From NCBI GenBank assembly GCA_023412745.1, contig JAEZBZ010000302.1:1-30046 (forward strand): 30,046 bases of DNA. The letters run 5' to 3'. A program made the position numbers and the translations under genes. Under the pieces are notes generated by a model, which worked only from the letters and a program-made list of their open reading frames with translations, was not told the DNA's origin and made no database searches. Shown in pieces: positions 1-8,369 of the stretch (positions within the stretch are counted from its first letter, which is position 1; each line of letters begins with the position of its first letter). Origin of the DNA: Pseudomonadota bacterium. GTDB lineage: Bacteria > Pseudomonadota > Alphaproteobacteria > Rhizobiales > Hyphomicrobiaceae.

Positions 1-41
1 GCTCCCGAAGCAAGTGCGCTACCAGGCTGCGCTACGCTCCG
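1..41 (-). tRNA. tRNA-Pro (CGG), 5' part only
   Basis: Read on the minus strand this begins with a CGGAGCG acceptor strand, then TA, the D-arm GCGC...GCGC with the AGCCTGGTA loop, and the anticodon stem CTTGC with loop TTCGGGA, which gives anticodon CGG (plus-strand 5-7). The window ends inside the anticodon arm, so the T arm and 3' end are outside. It lies 10 bases downstream of tRNA-Lys and is probably co-transcribed with it. Confidence 0.85.
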
Positions 42-51
42 CCCGACCGAT

Positions 52-127
<76 letters not shown>

Positions 128-143
128 CTGCCATGACGGCAAA

Positions 144-161
144 GGGGCCCAACCGGGCCCC
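144..161. other. GC-rich hairpin upstream of tRNA-Lys
   Basis: GGGGCCC (144-150) pairs with GGGCCCC (155-161) around a 4-base loop. On the minus strand the stem is followed by TTT, so it resembles a short terminator, but it sits between the candidate tRNA promoter and tRNA-Lys. It may be part of the tRNA precursor leader; its function is unknown. Confidence 0.45.
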
Positions 162-171
162 CAGTTCGGTC

Positions 172-200
172 CGCATAGCATCCTGATGGGGGCCTGTCCA
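172..200 (-). promoter_or_regulatory. candidate promoter of the tRNA-Lys/tRNA-Pro pair
   Basis: On the minus strand TGGACA (195-200) is separated by 17 bases from TATGCG (172-177), a reasonable -35/-10 pair about 45 bases upstream of tRNA-Lys. The rest of 128-320 shows no coding frame and no clear promoter for the plus-strand ABC operon. Confidence 0.35.
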
Positions 201-320
201 GTGGTCCTACATCAGAGATCACGTCAATTGTGACAGATACTCTGACAGCCGGCACGCGGCCGGCCTCGAAAGCCGTTCCAAAGTCCCAGGAACGCAGCGT
301 CTGGGTCCGCTACAACCAGC

Positions 321-1169
321 GTGACAGGCAGCTTGCATCTCAATAGTATCCGCTCAAAAAAGCCCAAGGGAGTCAACGCGAACGTGCCAGCAAGGTACCA
401 GCAGCGGTTTTCCGCGACGTTGTATTTCGTCGCGCCATTCGTGGTACTGACGGTCCTGTGGGCCGTTCTCGTTCCTTATTTCAACGTCAATCCGCAGTTC
501 TTCCCAAGCCTCGGCTCGGTCATCGACGCGGCCGTCGAGGGTATTCGTGACGGCTCGCTGTTCGCCCACATCGGCGCCAGCCTGTTTCGCGTGCTGGTCG
601 GCACGATACTGGCCCTGCTCGTCGCCGTCCCGCTTGGCATCGCCATGGGTGTGAGCCCGATCGTGTCGACGTTCCTCACCCCCCTGTTCCGCTTCTTCTC
701 GGTGCTGGCCGGCATTGCCTGGATCCCCATCGCGACTCTGTGGTTCGGTTACGGCTTCGGCGCCATCACGTTCGTGATCTTCAACGCCGTGTTCTTCATC
801 GTCACCTACAATACGCTGCTCGGCGTCTCGACCATTCCGATCCACGTGCGCAACGCGGCCTCATCACTCGGCGCGGGCAAATGGGCCATGCTGACTGAGG
901 TGCTGATCCCTGGCGCGCTGCCCAACATCGTGACCGGCATCCGCACGGGATTGGGCTTTGCCTGGCGCGGGCTGATCGCCGCCGAGATGATCGCGACCAA
1001 TGTCGGCCTTGGATACATGCTGTTCGTGGCGCGCGACTTCTACCGCACCGAAGTGATCGTGCTCGGCATGATCGTCATCGGGGCGTTGTGGCTGCTGCTG
1101 GACCGGCTCGTGCTCGCGCCATTGGAGCGGGCCACCATCGAACGCTGGGGCATGGTGCAGCGCGCATGA
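321..1169 (+). CDS. ABC transporter permease, NitT/TauT (SsuC/TauC) type
   Basis: Inner-membrane permease of 282 residues from a binding-protein-dependent importer of the nitrate/sulfonate/taurine class. Hydrophobic segments begin near residues 33, 90, 125, 145 and 245. The EAA loop that docks on the ATPase lies at about residues 178-201 (GA at 184-185, ending PGALP). The GTG at 321 gives the longest frame but has no Shine-Dalgarno; GTG at 384, 11 bases after AAGGGAG (366-372), is an alternative that removes 21 polar residues. The stop overlaps the next start as ATGA. Class is clear; substrate is not, as NitT/TauT importers also carry pyrimidines, aromatic sulfonates and phthalates. Confidence 0.9.
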   Translation: MTGSLHLNSIRSKKPKGVNANVPARYQQRFSATLYFVAPFVVLTVLWAVLVPYFNVNPQFFPSLGSVIDAAVEGIRDGSLFAHIGASLFRVLVGTILALLVAVPLGIAMGVSPIVSTFLTPLFRFFSVLAGIAWIPIATLWFGYGFGAITFVIFNAVFFIVTYNTLLGVSTIPIHVRNAASSLGAGKWAMLTEVLIPGALPNIVTGIRTGLGFAWRGLIAAEMIATNVGLGYMLFVARDFYRTEVIVLGMIVIGALWLLLDRLVLAPLERATIERWGMVQRA

Positions 1170-1975
1170 AACAGGTGTTGCTCAAAGCATGGGGCGGTTA
1201 CGTACGCCTGACCGCCCGCTGGCCATCGATTGCCTCCATCGTTCCGTTCATTCCCGTCGTGGGGTTGTGGTGGCTGGTGACCGCGATGGAGGTGTTCCCG
1301 CGCGTGTTCCTGCCCGGGCCCGGCGATGTTATCCAATCGTTCAGTTCACTGATCTACAAAGGCATCCTGCCCGACTACCTGCAGGACAGCATCGTGCGGC
1401 TCGCGGTCGGCGCATTCTGGGGCATCGTGATCGGTGTTCCGCTCGGCATCCTGGTCGGCCTCAGCCAACGTGCGCACACCGCGTTCTGGCCGCTGCTGCT
1501 GTTCTTCCAGGCAATCGGCGATATCGCGTGGCTGCCTATCCTGGTGATCTGGTTCGGCTACGGCCTCGTCACCATGACGTTCGTCATCGTCTACACGGTG
1601 ATCTTCCCGGTCGTGCTGAACACCGTGCTCGGCGTGCGTTCGATCCCGATCAATATGCATCGCGCCGCGCAGAGCCTCGGGGCATCGCGGACGCGCATGC
1701 TGTGGGAAGTGGTGCTGCCCGGCGCGCTGCCCAACATCGTAACCGGACTGCGCAACGGTCTCGGCTACGGCTGGCGTGCGCTGATCGCGGCCGAGATCAT
1801 CGTCGGCACCAGCGGCATCGGCTTCCTGATGTTCGATGCGCGCCGCGCCGGATCGGTGGTCGAGATCCTGGTCGGCATGATCATTCTCGGCATTCTTTGG
1901 TACATCGTCGATAGCTGGATCCTTGCCCCCATCGAGCGGGCGACGGGACAGCGTTGGGGGCTGGTGACGCGGTGA
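1166..1975 (+). CDS. ABC transporter permease, NitT/TauT type, second subunit
   Basis: Second inner-membrane permease, 269 residues, clearly homologous to the preceding gene (shared WFGYG, PNIVTG and LIAAE segments), so the channel is probably a heterodimer instead of the usual homodimer. The EAA loop lies at about residues 166-189. A longer open frame exists upstream, but the ATG at 1166 is chosen because it overlaps the previous stop (ATGA) and yields the normal family length. Its own stop overlaps the GTG of the ATPase gene, so the three genes are translationally coupled. Confidence 0.92.
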   Translation: MKQVLLKAWGGYVRLTARWPSIASIVPFIPVVGLWWLVTAMEVFPRVFLPGPGDVIQSFSSLIYKGILPDYLQDSIVRLAVGAFWGIVIGVPLGILVGLSQRAHTAFWPLLLFFQAIGDIAWLPILVIWFGYGLVTMTFVIVYTVIFPVVLNTVLGVRSIPINMHRAAQSLGASRTRMLWEVVLPGALPNIVTGLRNGLGYGWRALIAAEIIVGTSGIGFLMFDARRAGSVVEILVGMIILGILWYIVDSWILAPIERATGQRWGLVTR

Positions 1976-2730
1976 AAAGTCTGAGCATTCGCAATCTGTC
2001 GAAGACCTATTTCGACCCCTACGCCGGCACCAATGTCACCGCCGTGCACGATGTCTCACTCGACGTCGCCGAGGGCGAGTTCGTGTCGATCGTCGGCCCG
2101 TCCGGCTGCGGCAAGACCACCATCCTCAACATGATCGCTGGCTTCATTCCGCTGACTGGCGGCGAGATCCTGGTCGGCGGCAAGTCGGTCAAAGGGCCGG
2201 GGCCGGACCGCGGCGTGGTGTTCCAATCGTTCGCGCTGTTCCCCTGGCGCACGGTGCTAGAAAACGTCGCCTTCGGCCCGAAGATGCGCGGTGTCGGCAA
2301 GGCAGAGCGCGATAAGATCGCCCGCGAATACCTGGCACTGGCCAAGCTGTCGGAAGCCGCAGGCCGCTATCCGAACGAACTGTCAGGCGGCATGCAGCAG
2401 CGCGTCGGCGTCGTTCGAGCGCTCGCCAACGAACCTGATGTGCTGCTGATGGACGAACCGTTCGCCAGCGTCGACGCGCAGACGCGCATGACGCTGCAGG
2501 AGGAACTCACCCGCATCTGGCAGGAAAAGCGCCCCACCGTGCTGTTCATCACCCACGATGTGGCGGAAGCCGTGTTCCTCGCCAACCGCGTCATCGTGCT
2601 GACCAAGGGGCGCGTGCTGGATGAGATCGACATCGACCTGCCGCGGCCACGCTCCTGGGATGAGTTGCACGAGAACGATACGTTCAAGGCACTGACGGCG
2701 CGCGTGCTGCAACAGGTCAGGTCGGCCTGA
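1972..2730 (+). CDS. ABC transporter ATP-binding protein, SsuB/TauB type
   Basis: Cytoplasmic ATPase of 252 residues that powers the two permeases. Visible motifs are Walker A GPSGCGKT (42-49), Q-loop Gln85, signature LSGGMQQR (137-144), Walker B VLLMDEP (157-163) and H-loop His195. The GTG at 1972 is chosen as start because it overlaps the previous stop (GTGA); a TTG 18 bases upstream is less likely. The FPWRTV segment after the Q-loop is typical of the nitrate/taurine/sulfonate subfamily. Only three bases separate it from the next gene. Confidence 0.94.
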   Translation: MKSLSIRNLSKTYFDPYAGTNVTAVHDVSLDVAEGEFVSIVGPSGCGKTTILNMIAGFIPLTGGEILVGGKSVKGPGPDRGVVFQSFALFPWRTVLENVAFGPKMRGVGKAERDKIAREYLALAKLSEAAGRYPNELSGGMQQRVGVVRALANEPDVLLMDEPFASVDAQTRMTLQEELTRIWQEKRPTVLFITHDVAEAVFLANRVIVLTKGRVLDEIDIDLPRPRSWDELHENDTFKALTARVLQQVRSA

Positions 2731-2733
2731 TCC

Positions 2734-3060
2734 ATGTTTCGCGACGCACTCAAATCCCGCAAGACCCACGTGCTGCTGGCACTGTTGGCGTTCTATATCG
2801 CCTGGCAGATCTGGCTGACCGTCGCGGCGCCGGGCAAGATCGCCGACGAACTGGCGCGTGGCGGTGAAAAGGTAAACATAATGGTGACGCTCCCATTCCC
2901 ACCGGAGCGCTTTCATGTGCAGATATTCCAAGGCTTCGGGCGCGTTTCAGGCACCGAGGACAATAAAATCGAAGTTCGGGGAGTGAAACGAGCGGATCTC
3001 GCACGCGTGGCCCGGCCCTACTGGGTGACGCGTATCGAACCGCTTCAACAAGGAGGATGA
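2734..3060 (+). CDS. small membrane protein of unknown function in the ABC operon
   Basis: 108 residues that I do not recognise. A basic N-terminus (residues 1-12) is followed by one hydrophobic helix (about 13-32) and then a soluble domain of some 75 residues, predicted by the positive-inside rule to face the periplasm. It sits between the ATPase (3-base gap) and the binding protein (4-base gap), and its last codons carry the strong Shine-Dalgarno AAGGAGG (3050-3056) of the binding-protein gene. This placement suggests an accessory subunit of the importer, but no known NitT/TauT subunit matches it. Codon use looks like that of its neighbours. Confidence 0.75.
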   Translation: MFRDALKSRKTHVLLALLAFYIAWQIWLTVAAPGKIADELARGGEKVNIMVTLPFPPERFHVQIFQGFGRVSGTEDNKIEVRGVKRADLARVARPYWVTRIEPLQQGG

Positions 3061-3064
3061 CGAC

Positions 3065-4129
3065 GTGATTGGAAGACGATTGTTGCTTGCGGTGGGCGCG
3101 TTATTGGCCCTGCCGTCATGGGCGGTGGCGCAGGGCGAGCCCGTGAAATTGAAGGCCGGCATGGTGACGGGTATTGACCAGGTCGGCCTGCCGATTGCCC
3201 TGGAGCGCGGCTTCTTCGAGAAGCAGGGCCTGGATGTCACCATCGCACGACCCTACGCCACCGGCGTCGATGCGCTCAACGCGCTGCAGGCGGGTGAAAG
3301 CGATATCGTGCAGGTCGGCGTGCCGATGATCGGCGCTGTACTGCGCGGCATGGATCTCGTCGCGCTCGGCAACTACAGCGGCAATGCCACCAAGCTCGGC
3401 TCCGACGCCACCATGGCCCTCGTCGCCAGCAAGGAATCCGGCATCGACAAGGGCGATCTGAAGAGCCTCAAGGGCAAGAAGATCGCGGCCTCGTTCGGCA
3501 CCATCAACCACCTGTACATTCTGGCCATCCTGGAAAAGGCCGGGCTGGCACCGACTGACGTGACGCTGGTCAACACGCCGCCGCCGGAAATGACGGTCGC
3601 GCTGCTGGCCAAAGGCATCGATGCGTTCGTGGGCTGGGATCCTTGGCCGATCGTGGCGCTGAAGGACGTTCCGGGATCGGTCGAGATCATCCGCGGCGGC
3701 GATCTCATCGCCTACATCGGCTACAACGTCGCCATGCGGTCGTGGGTCGAGAAGAACGGCGCGACGATCGAGAAATTCCTCGCCGCCGTTTCGGAAGCCG
3801 ACAAGTGGATGCGCGCCAACCCGAAGCAGGCCGCGCAGGTCGCGACCCGCTGGATCCCGGGCCTCAAGGCCGACGTCGCCGAAGCCGCCATGCAGTACAA
3901 CATCCAGCAGGCCGACCGCCGTCTGTCCGCCAACAACTTCCGCGCCCTGTGGAGCGCGCAGGACCGGCTGCATCGCCTCGGCGTGATTAAGTCGACGTTC
4001 GACGTGAACAAGCACATCGAGCCCAAGCACATGATCAACGTCATGACGAAGCATCCCGAGCTGTTCTCGGATATGCCGACCATTCCCGATGACGTCGCGC
4101 TCAAGCCGGGCTTCACGTTCAAGCCATAA
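3065..4129 (+). CDS. ABC transporter substrate-binding protein, NMT1/SsuA/TauA family
   Basis: Periplasmic binding protein of 354 residues. A Sec signal peptide (basic MIGRR, hydrophobic core to about residue 20, cleavage after AVA) is followed by the type 2 periplasmic fold typical of NMT1/THI5-like proteins: an early segment with FFEKQGLDV, then ALNALQAGESDIVQVG and the KGIDAFVGWDPW region. The start is GTG at 3065, fixed by AAGGAGG eight bases upstream; an ATG at 3057 in another frame stops after three codons. It delivers the unknown substrate to the permease pair encoded upstream. A strong hairpin follows the stop. Confidence 0.92.
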   Translation: MIGRRLLLAVGALLALPSWAVAQGEPVKLKAGMVTGIDQVGLPIALERGFFEKQGLDVTIARPYATGVDALNALQAGESDIVQVGVPMIGAVLRGMDLVALGNYSGNATKLGSDATMALVASKESGIDKGDLKSLKGKKIAASFGTINHLYILAILEKAGLAPTDVTLVNTPPPEMTVALLAKGIDAFVGWDPWPIVALKDVPGSVEIIRGGDLIAYIGYNVAMRSWVEKNGATIEKFLAAVSEADKWMRANPKQAAQVATRWIPGLKADVAEAAMQYNIQQADRRLSANNFRALWSAQDRLHRLGVIKSTFDVNKHIEPKHMINVMTKHPELFSDMPTIPDDVALKPGFTFKP

Positions 4130-4138
4130 CGCTGGAAA

Positions 4139-4162
4139 GCGCAGCGCTGTTTAGCGCTGCGC
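4139..4162. terminator. bidirectional terminator hairpin
   Basis: A perfect 10-bp stem, GCGCAGCGCT (4139-4148) with AGCGCTGCGC (4153-4162), closes a GTTT loop. It lies between the convergent ABC operon and the M20 hydrolase gene. There is no long T tract on either side. Confidence 0.65.
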
Positions 4163-4194
4163 CCCTCGTCTCACTGCAATAGCAAAGCCTGGAG

Positions 4195-5451
4195 CTAAGC
4201 CGGCACGGCGTCGGCGAGATCGCGCGTCGCGACGGCCAGCACCTGCGCACCTGCCTCCAGGTGCTCCTTTTCCGCCCATTCTGCTTCGTTGTGGCTGATG
4301 CCGGCGCGGCAGGGCACAAAGATCATGCCGGTCGGGCAAAAGTAGTGCAGATAGCGCGCATCATGTCCCGCGCCTGATGCGATCGTCATGGACGATGCGC
4401 CAACCTGATCCGCTGCACGCGCCAGCGCATCACGCATGTTGTCCGGAAATGCCAGTGGCGGGTCGTGCAGCAACTGGTCCGCAACCGCCGAACAGCGCCC
4501 GGCATGTGCCGCGCAGATCTCCGCGATACGGTCGCCGAGTTGCTGCAGCTTTTCGGTGTCGGGGTGGCGCAAATCAATCGAGAACTCGACCTTGGCCGGA
4601 ACCACCGACGGCGCATTTGGCGTCACGTTCAGCCGGCCGATGGTAAAGCGGGTGATATCGGCCTCGTCCCACATCGCCTGCTGCAGGGCATCGATGATCG
4701 CAACGGCACTGACAAGCGCATCGCGGCGCACGCTGCGCGGTGCTGTGCCGGCGTGATTTTCCTCACCATTGACGGTGACACGGAACGTGCGTTTGCCCTG
4801 GATACCGGTCACGATGCCAATGGTCTTGCGTTCCAGTTCCAAGATCGGCCCCTGCTCGATGTGCGCTTCGAGAAGACACGCCACCGGACGGCCGAGCGCA
4901 CGTTGCGGAATACCAACATCGCGCGCGAGCAGCCCCGCCAGCGCATCGCCGACGCTGATGCCGTCCTTGTCCGTAATCGGCAGAACCTGATCTAGCGAAC
5001 GCGCACCCGTGTAAAGCGCCGAGCCCATCATGCCCGGCGCGAAGCGCGAGCCTTCCTCGTTCATCCACGCCACGACTTCGATGGCACGGCGCGGACGATG
5101 GCCACTGGCAACGATAGCTTCCAGAACCTCGAGAGCCGCCAGCACGCCGAACACGCCGTCGAACTTGCCGCCGCTTGGCTGGCTGTCGACGTGCGATCCG
5201 ATCAGCACCGGCGGCAGCTCCGGCTGCTGACCTTCAAGGCGCAGGAACAGATTACCTGCTACATCGGTGAACGGCGCCAGTCCGATCGCGCGGCCCCAAC
5301 GCACCAATTCGGCACGCGCGTCGGCTTCCGCGCCCGACAGGGCCTGCCGGTTGACGCCGCCGTTGGCCAGCGCGCCGAAGCGCGCCAGCTCCATATGCCG
5401 TTGCCAGAGCCGCTCGCCATCGATGTGGCGCACAATCAGATCCGATGACAT
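4195..5451 (-). CDS. M20 family Zn-dependent hydrolase (N-carbamoyl-L-amino acid hydrolase / allantoate amidohydrolase type)
   Basis: 418-residue dinuclear-metal amidohydrolase that cleaves carbamoyl or related amide bonds in cytoplasmic substrates. Metal-ligand motifs are visible: GSHVDS (His87), GGKFDG (Asp98), NEEGSRF (Glu132-133), EAHIEQGP and the C-terminal ISHNEAEW. The GAGHDA segment and overall length match HyuC/AmaB/AllC proteins. Family members include beta-ureidopropionase-like enzymes, so the exact substrate is open. It is the last gene of a four-gene minus-strand set (aminotransferase, SDR, alpha/beta hydrolase, this), 15 bases after the alpha/beta hydrolase, and its position near an uncharacterised importer suggests it acts on the imported compound. 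Confidence 0.88.
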   Translation of the reverse strand: MSSDLIVRHIDGERLWQRHMELARFGALANGGVNRQALSGAEADARAELVRWGRAIGLAPFTDVAGNLFLRLEGQQPELPPVLIGSHVDSQPSGGKFDGVFGVLAALEVLEAIVASGHRPRRAIEVVAWMNEEGSRFAPGMMGSALYTGARSLDQVLPITDKDGISVGDALAGLLARDVGIPQRALGRPVACLLEAHIEQGPILELERKTIGIVTGIQGKRTFRVTVNGEENHAGTAPRSVRRDALVSAVAIIDALQQAMWDEADITRFTIGRLNVTPNAPSVVPAKVEFSIDLRHPDTEKLQQLGDRIAEICAAHAGRCSAVADQLLHDPPLAFPDNMRDALARAADQVGASSMTIASGAGHDARYLHYFCPTGMIFVPCRAGISHNEAEWAEKEHLEAGAQVLAVATRDLADAVPA

Positions 5452-5466
5452 CGCGGCGTCCGGCCC

Positions 5467-6348
5467 CTATTCGGTCCGCATGATCTGCGCCGGGTTGGCG
5501 CGCGGATCGCGCGGCAGCCAGCGGCCAAGTTCGACCTGAGCGAGGAATTCCGCCACCAGACTGTTGAACAGCGCCGGTTCTTCCAGGTTGAGCGTGTGGC
5601 CGGTCTTTGGCATCACCGCCAGCCCGGATGCCGGGATGACCCGCTTCATAAACAGGCCGGGCTGCAGGCAGTGATCGTCCTCGTCTCCGACGACGACAAG
5701 CGTTGGCGCCATCATCTGCTTGAGCCTGTCTTCCAGATCGTAGATCGACGGACGCCGCGCCTGTACGCCGCGCATGGTGTAGGCGGCCCCCTTGGCCGAA
5801 TGCTCGCCCAGCATCTGACGGAACTCGGCCCAGCCGCGCGGATCCTTCAAATGGAAGGCGATGCGGGCGGCCGCCATGCCGTAGGTGTGCGAGAAGGCTT
5901 CGCTGCCCTGCGCCTCAAACTGGCGCGCCACTTCCATCGAAACGCCGCGGAAGTAATCCTCATACTGCTTTTCCGCGCCGTATCCGGCCGCAGCCACCAC
6001 GAGCGACTCGGTGCGATCCGGATAGGTCATGCCGAAATGCACGGTCGCAAAGCCACCCATCGACAGGCCGACGACATGGGCGCGGTCGATTTTCAAGGCG
6101 TCCATGACATCGCGAATGTCATCGACGGCGCGCGCCTGGGTGTACATCTCCAGATCGTCTGGAACGTCCGACGGCGGATAGCCACGCGCATTGAAGGTGA
6201 TGCACCGATAGCGCCGCGAGAAGAACCGCACCTGCGGTTCCCAACTGCGCTGGTCGCCGCCGAACTCGTGCACGAACACGATCGGCTTGCCCTCACCCGC
6301 TTCTTCGACGTGCAGTTTGACTTTGTCGGTGGTGGTGATGAACGGCAC
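5467..6348 (-). CDS. alpha/beta hydrolase (enol-lactonase-like)
   Basis: 293-residue cytoplasmic hydrolase. The nucleophile elbow GLSMGG places the catalytic serine at residue 96, the acid is probably Asp224 or Asp225 in GDEDDH, and the base is His251 in TGHTLNLEEP. The oxyanion region FVHEFGG near residue 25 is typical of 3-oxoadipate enol-lactonases and C-C bond or ester hydrolases (MhpC/PcaD-like). The ATG at 6348 follows GGAGGTAG, a good ribosome site. It is flanked closely by the SDR gene (15 bases) and the M20 hydrolase gene, consistent with one operon. The substrate cannot be deduced. Confidence 0.88.
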   Translation of the reverse strand: MPFITTTDKVKLHVEEAGEGKPIVFVHEFGGDQRSWEPQVRFFSRRYRCITFNARGYPPSDVPDDLEMYTQARAVDDIRDVMDALKIDRAHVVGLSMGGFATVHFGMTYPDRTESLVVAAAGYGAEKQYEDYFRGVSMEVARQFEAQGSEAFSHTYGMAAARIAFHLKDPRGWAEFRQMLGEHSAKGAAYTMRGVQARRPSIYDLEDRLKQMMAPTLVVVGDEDDHCLQPGLFMKRVIPASGLAVMPKTGHTLNLEEPALFNSLVAEFLAQVELGRWLPRDPRANPAQIMRTE

Positions 6349-6363
6349 GCGCCTACCTCCTCC

Positions 6364-7146
6364 TCAGATGATCGAGCGACGGGAGGCGATACCGCCATCC
6401 ACGGTGAAGATCGTACCCGTCGTGTAGCCGGAACGGAACGAGGCAAGGAAGGTGATCAAATCGGTAACCTCGTGCAGGTGCGCAGGGCGGCCAAGCGGAT
6501 AGCGCGCCTCCAGCTCTTGATAACGGCCGGCATCGCCGAACGTAGATTGTGCGCGCTTCTTGAGCATATTGTAGATGCGGTCGGTATTGACCGGCCCCGG
6601 ATTGACGCCGACCACACGGATATTGTCGTCGAGGCTGTGACCGCCCAGCGCGCGCGTGAAGGCCATCAGGCTGGCATTACCGGTGGTGCCGGCGATGTAC
6701 TGCGGATCGAACACCTCGCCGCCGTTGCCGATATTGTTGATGATCACACCGCCACCTTGGGCCTTCATGCGCGGATAGATCAGGCGGCACAGGTTGATGT
6801 AGCCGAAAACCTTCAGCTCCCAGCCTTCGCGCCAACGCTTCTCGTCGACCTCAAACAGGCTGCCGCTCGGAATGACACCGGCGTTGTTGACCAGGATATC
6901 GACATCGCCGACCGCAGCGACGAGCTTTTCGCAGACGCCGGACTGGGTGATATCGAGCGGATGGATCTCGACCTTCACATCCGAGATTTCAGCGATTTCC
7001 TTGCGGATTCGTTCGAGATTTTCGGCGTTGCGCGCAGTCAGGTGCAGATTGACGCCCTCTTCCGCGAACGACTTGGCAACCCCCTCGCCGATGCCCTGCG
7101 ACGCGCCGGTCACCAGCGCGGTTTTTCCTTTGAGACGAAGATCCAT
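6364..7146 (-). CDS. short-chain dehydrogenase/reductase with a non-canonical active site
   Basis: 260-residue Rossmann-fold oxidoreductase. The cofactor motif TGASQGIG is at residues 13-20 and NNAG at 87-90, with the C-terminal VNPGPVNTDR and FTVDGG segments of classical SDRs. The usual YxxxK catalytic pair is absent: the aligned positions are Gly153 and Asn157 in GTTGNASLMAFTRALGG, with a Tyr at 150. I recall annotated SDRs sharing this GNA-S/A-LMAFTRALGG segment, so this looks like a family trait and not damage. The ATG at 7146 is preferred over the TTG at 7155 because AAGGA lies nine bases upstream. It probably oxidises or reduces an intermediate of the pathway encoded here. Confidence 0.9.
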   Translation of the reverse strand: MDLRLKGKTALVTGASQGIGEGVAKSFAEEGVNLHLTARNAENLERIRKEIAEISDVKVEIHPLDITQSGVCEKLVAAVGDVDILVNNAGVIPSGSLFEVDEKRWREGWELKVFGYINLCRLIYPRMKAQGGGVIINNIGNGGEVFDPQYIAGTTGNASLMAFTRALGGHSLDDNIRVVGVNPGPVNTDRIYNMLKKRAQSTFGDAGRYQELEARYPLGRPAHLHEVTDLITFLASFRSGYTTGTIFTVDGGIASRRSII

Positions 7147-7199
7147 CTTCAGCAATCCTTTGCCGATGTTGTCATGATCAGAAGCGCCGCGATCGGGCC

Positions 7200-8333
7200 T
7201 CAGAAAAGCTGCAGCGGCTCGTTGATCCCGCGCGCTTCTTCGACCGCTTGCGGCAGCAGCGCGCAGAATTCTTCGACCCAGTTTTGAGGCACCGAGATGC
7301 TGACCTTGATGAAGCGGTCGCCGAATGCCTTGGTGTGATAGCTGCCCTGACGGATGAGAATGTTGTGCTTCGCCATGACCGCGCAGATCGCTTCAGGCCG
7401 CACACCGGCCTTCTCGGTCTCGATGACCAGGAAGTTGCCGTTGGACGGGAACACCGGCAACTCAAGTCCCGGAACTGCCAGCGCCGCCTCGCGCACCATG
7501 GCCTGATTGCGCCGCTGCGCGTCCAGCACGCCTGGGAACCACTTCTGCTTCATTTCGAGGCCGGCAATGGCGCCACGCTGCGCAACCACATTGGAGCCGA
7601 GGTTGTTCGGCGGGGCGTTGGCCAGCCGTTCCATCAGCTCCGGATTGGCAATGATCGCACCGACACGAAGGCCTGCGAAACCGAGCCACTTGGAGAAGCT
7701 CCACACCGTGATGGTGCGCTCGGGATAGTACTTGGCCGCCAGGGTGTGCTCGTAGGCGAAATCGCGATAGGTGCAATCGTGGATCAGATAGGCGCCGGCC
7801 TTGCGCGCGATATCCGCGATCGCGATGATCTCGTCCTTCGTGCAAACGGTTCCGAGCGGATTGTTCGGATCGACGATATAGATCACCTTGGTTCGCGGCG
7901 TAATGGCAGCCGCCAGACGTTTCGGTGACAGACGATATCCGTATTCTGCTCCGTATATCGGAATTTGCACGACTTCGGCGCCGACCGCGCGCGCAAAGGA
8001 CATCGGCCAGGCCCAGGTTGGATCGGTGGTCAGGAATTCATCGCCGGGGCCGCACAGCGAGCGGCATACGTGATAGAGGCCGGCCACCGCACCGTCAGTG
8101 ATCACTGGGACCATTCCGTCCAGACCAAGGTCCGCGATCACCAGCTCGCGCAGTTTCTCAAAGCCGAGCGGCGGTGCATAAGCGTGGAACTCCTCGTCCT
8201 GAATACACCGGATCATCGCCTCACGGACTTCCGGATGCACCGGATAATGATTGGTGTTCTGTCCCAGCCAGCGGAGCCCTGGCGTATTCACCAGGCGATC
8301 GAAATGTCGATTGCGCTTTTCAAAGTCCTGCAT
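7200..8333 (-). CDS. PLP-dependent aminotransferase, class I/II
   Basis: Fold-type I aminotransferase, 377 residues from the ATG at 8333 (a GTG at 8345 adds four residues; neither has a clear ribosome site). PLP-binding features are PNNPLG (156-161), Asp186 with Tyr189 in HDCTYRDF, the Schiff-base Lys215 in SFSKWLGFAGLR, and Arg223. The segment near 343, where class I enzymes usually carry the Arg that binds the substrate alpha-carboxylate, reads FIKVS, i.e. Lys. It is the first gene of the minus-strand enzyme set, 53 bases before the SDR gene, and is divergent from the tripartite transporter operon. The amino donor and acceptor are unknown. Confidence 0.9.
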   Translation of the reverse strand: MQDFEKRNRHFDRLVNTPGLRWLGQNTNHYPVHPEVREAMIRCIQDEEFHAYAPPLGFEKLRELVIADLGLDGMVPVITDGAVAGLYHVCRSLCGPGDEFLTTDPTWAWPMSFARAVGAEVVQIPIYGAEYGYRLSPKRLAAAITPRTKVIYIVDPNNPLGTVCTKDEIIAIADIARKAGAYLIHDCTYRDFAYEHTLAAKYYPERTITVWSFSKWLGFAGLRVGAIIANPELMERLANAPPNNLGSNVVAQRGAIAGLEMKQKWFPGVLDAQRRNQAMVREAALAVPGLELPVFPSNGNFLVIETEKAGVRPEAICAVMAKHNILIRQGSYHTKAFGDRFIKVSISVPQNWVEEFCALLPQAVEEARGINEPLQLF

Positions 8334-8369
8334 CTGCCCACGCACCCGTTGAATGCCAGATTCATAATC

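Noticed and set aside
5596..7287. A 563-codon open frame on the plus strand
   Set aside because: It lies antisense to the alpha/beta hydrolase and SDR genes, has no domain-like sequence and is rich in Arg/His/Asp as expected for a GC-rich antisense frame.
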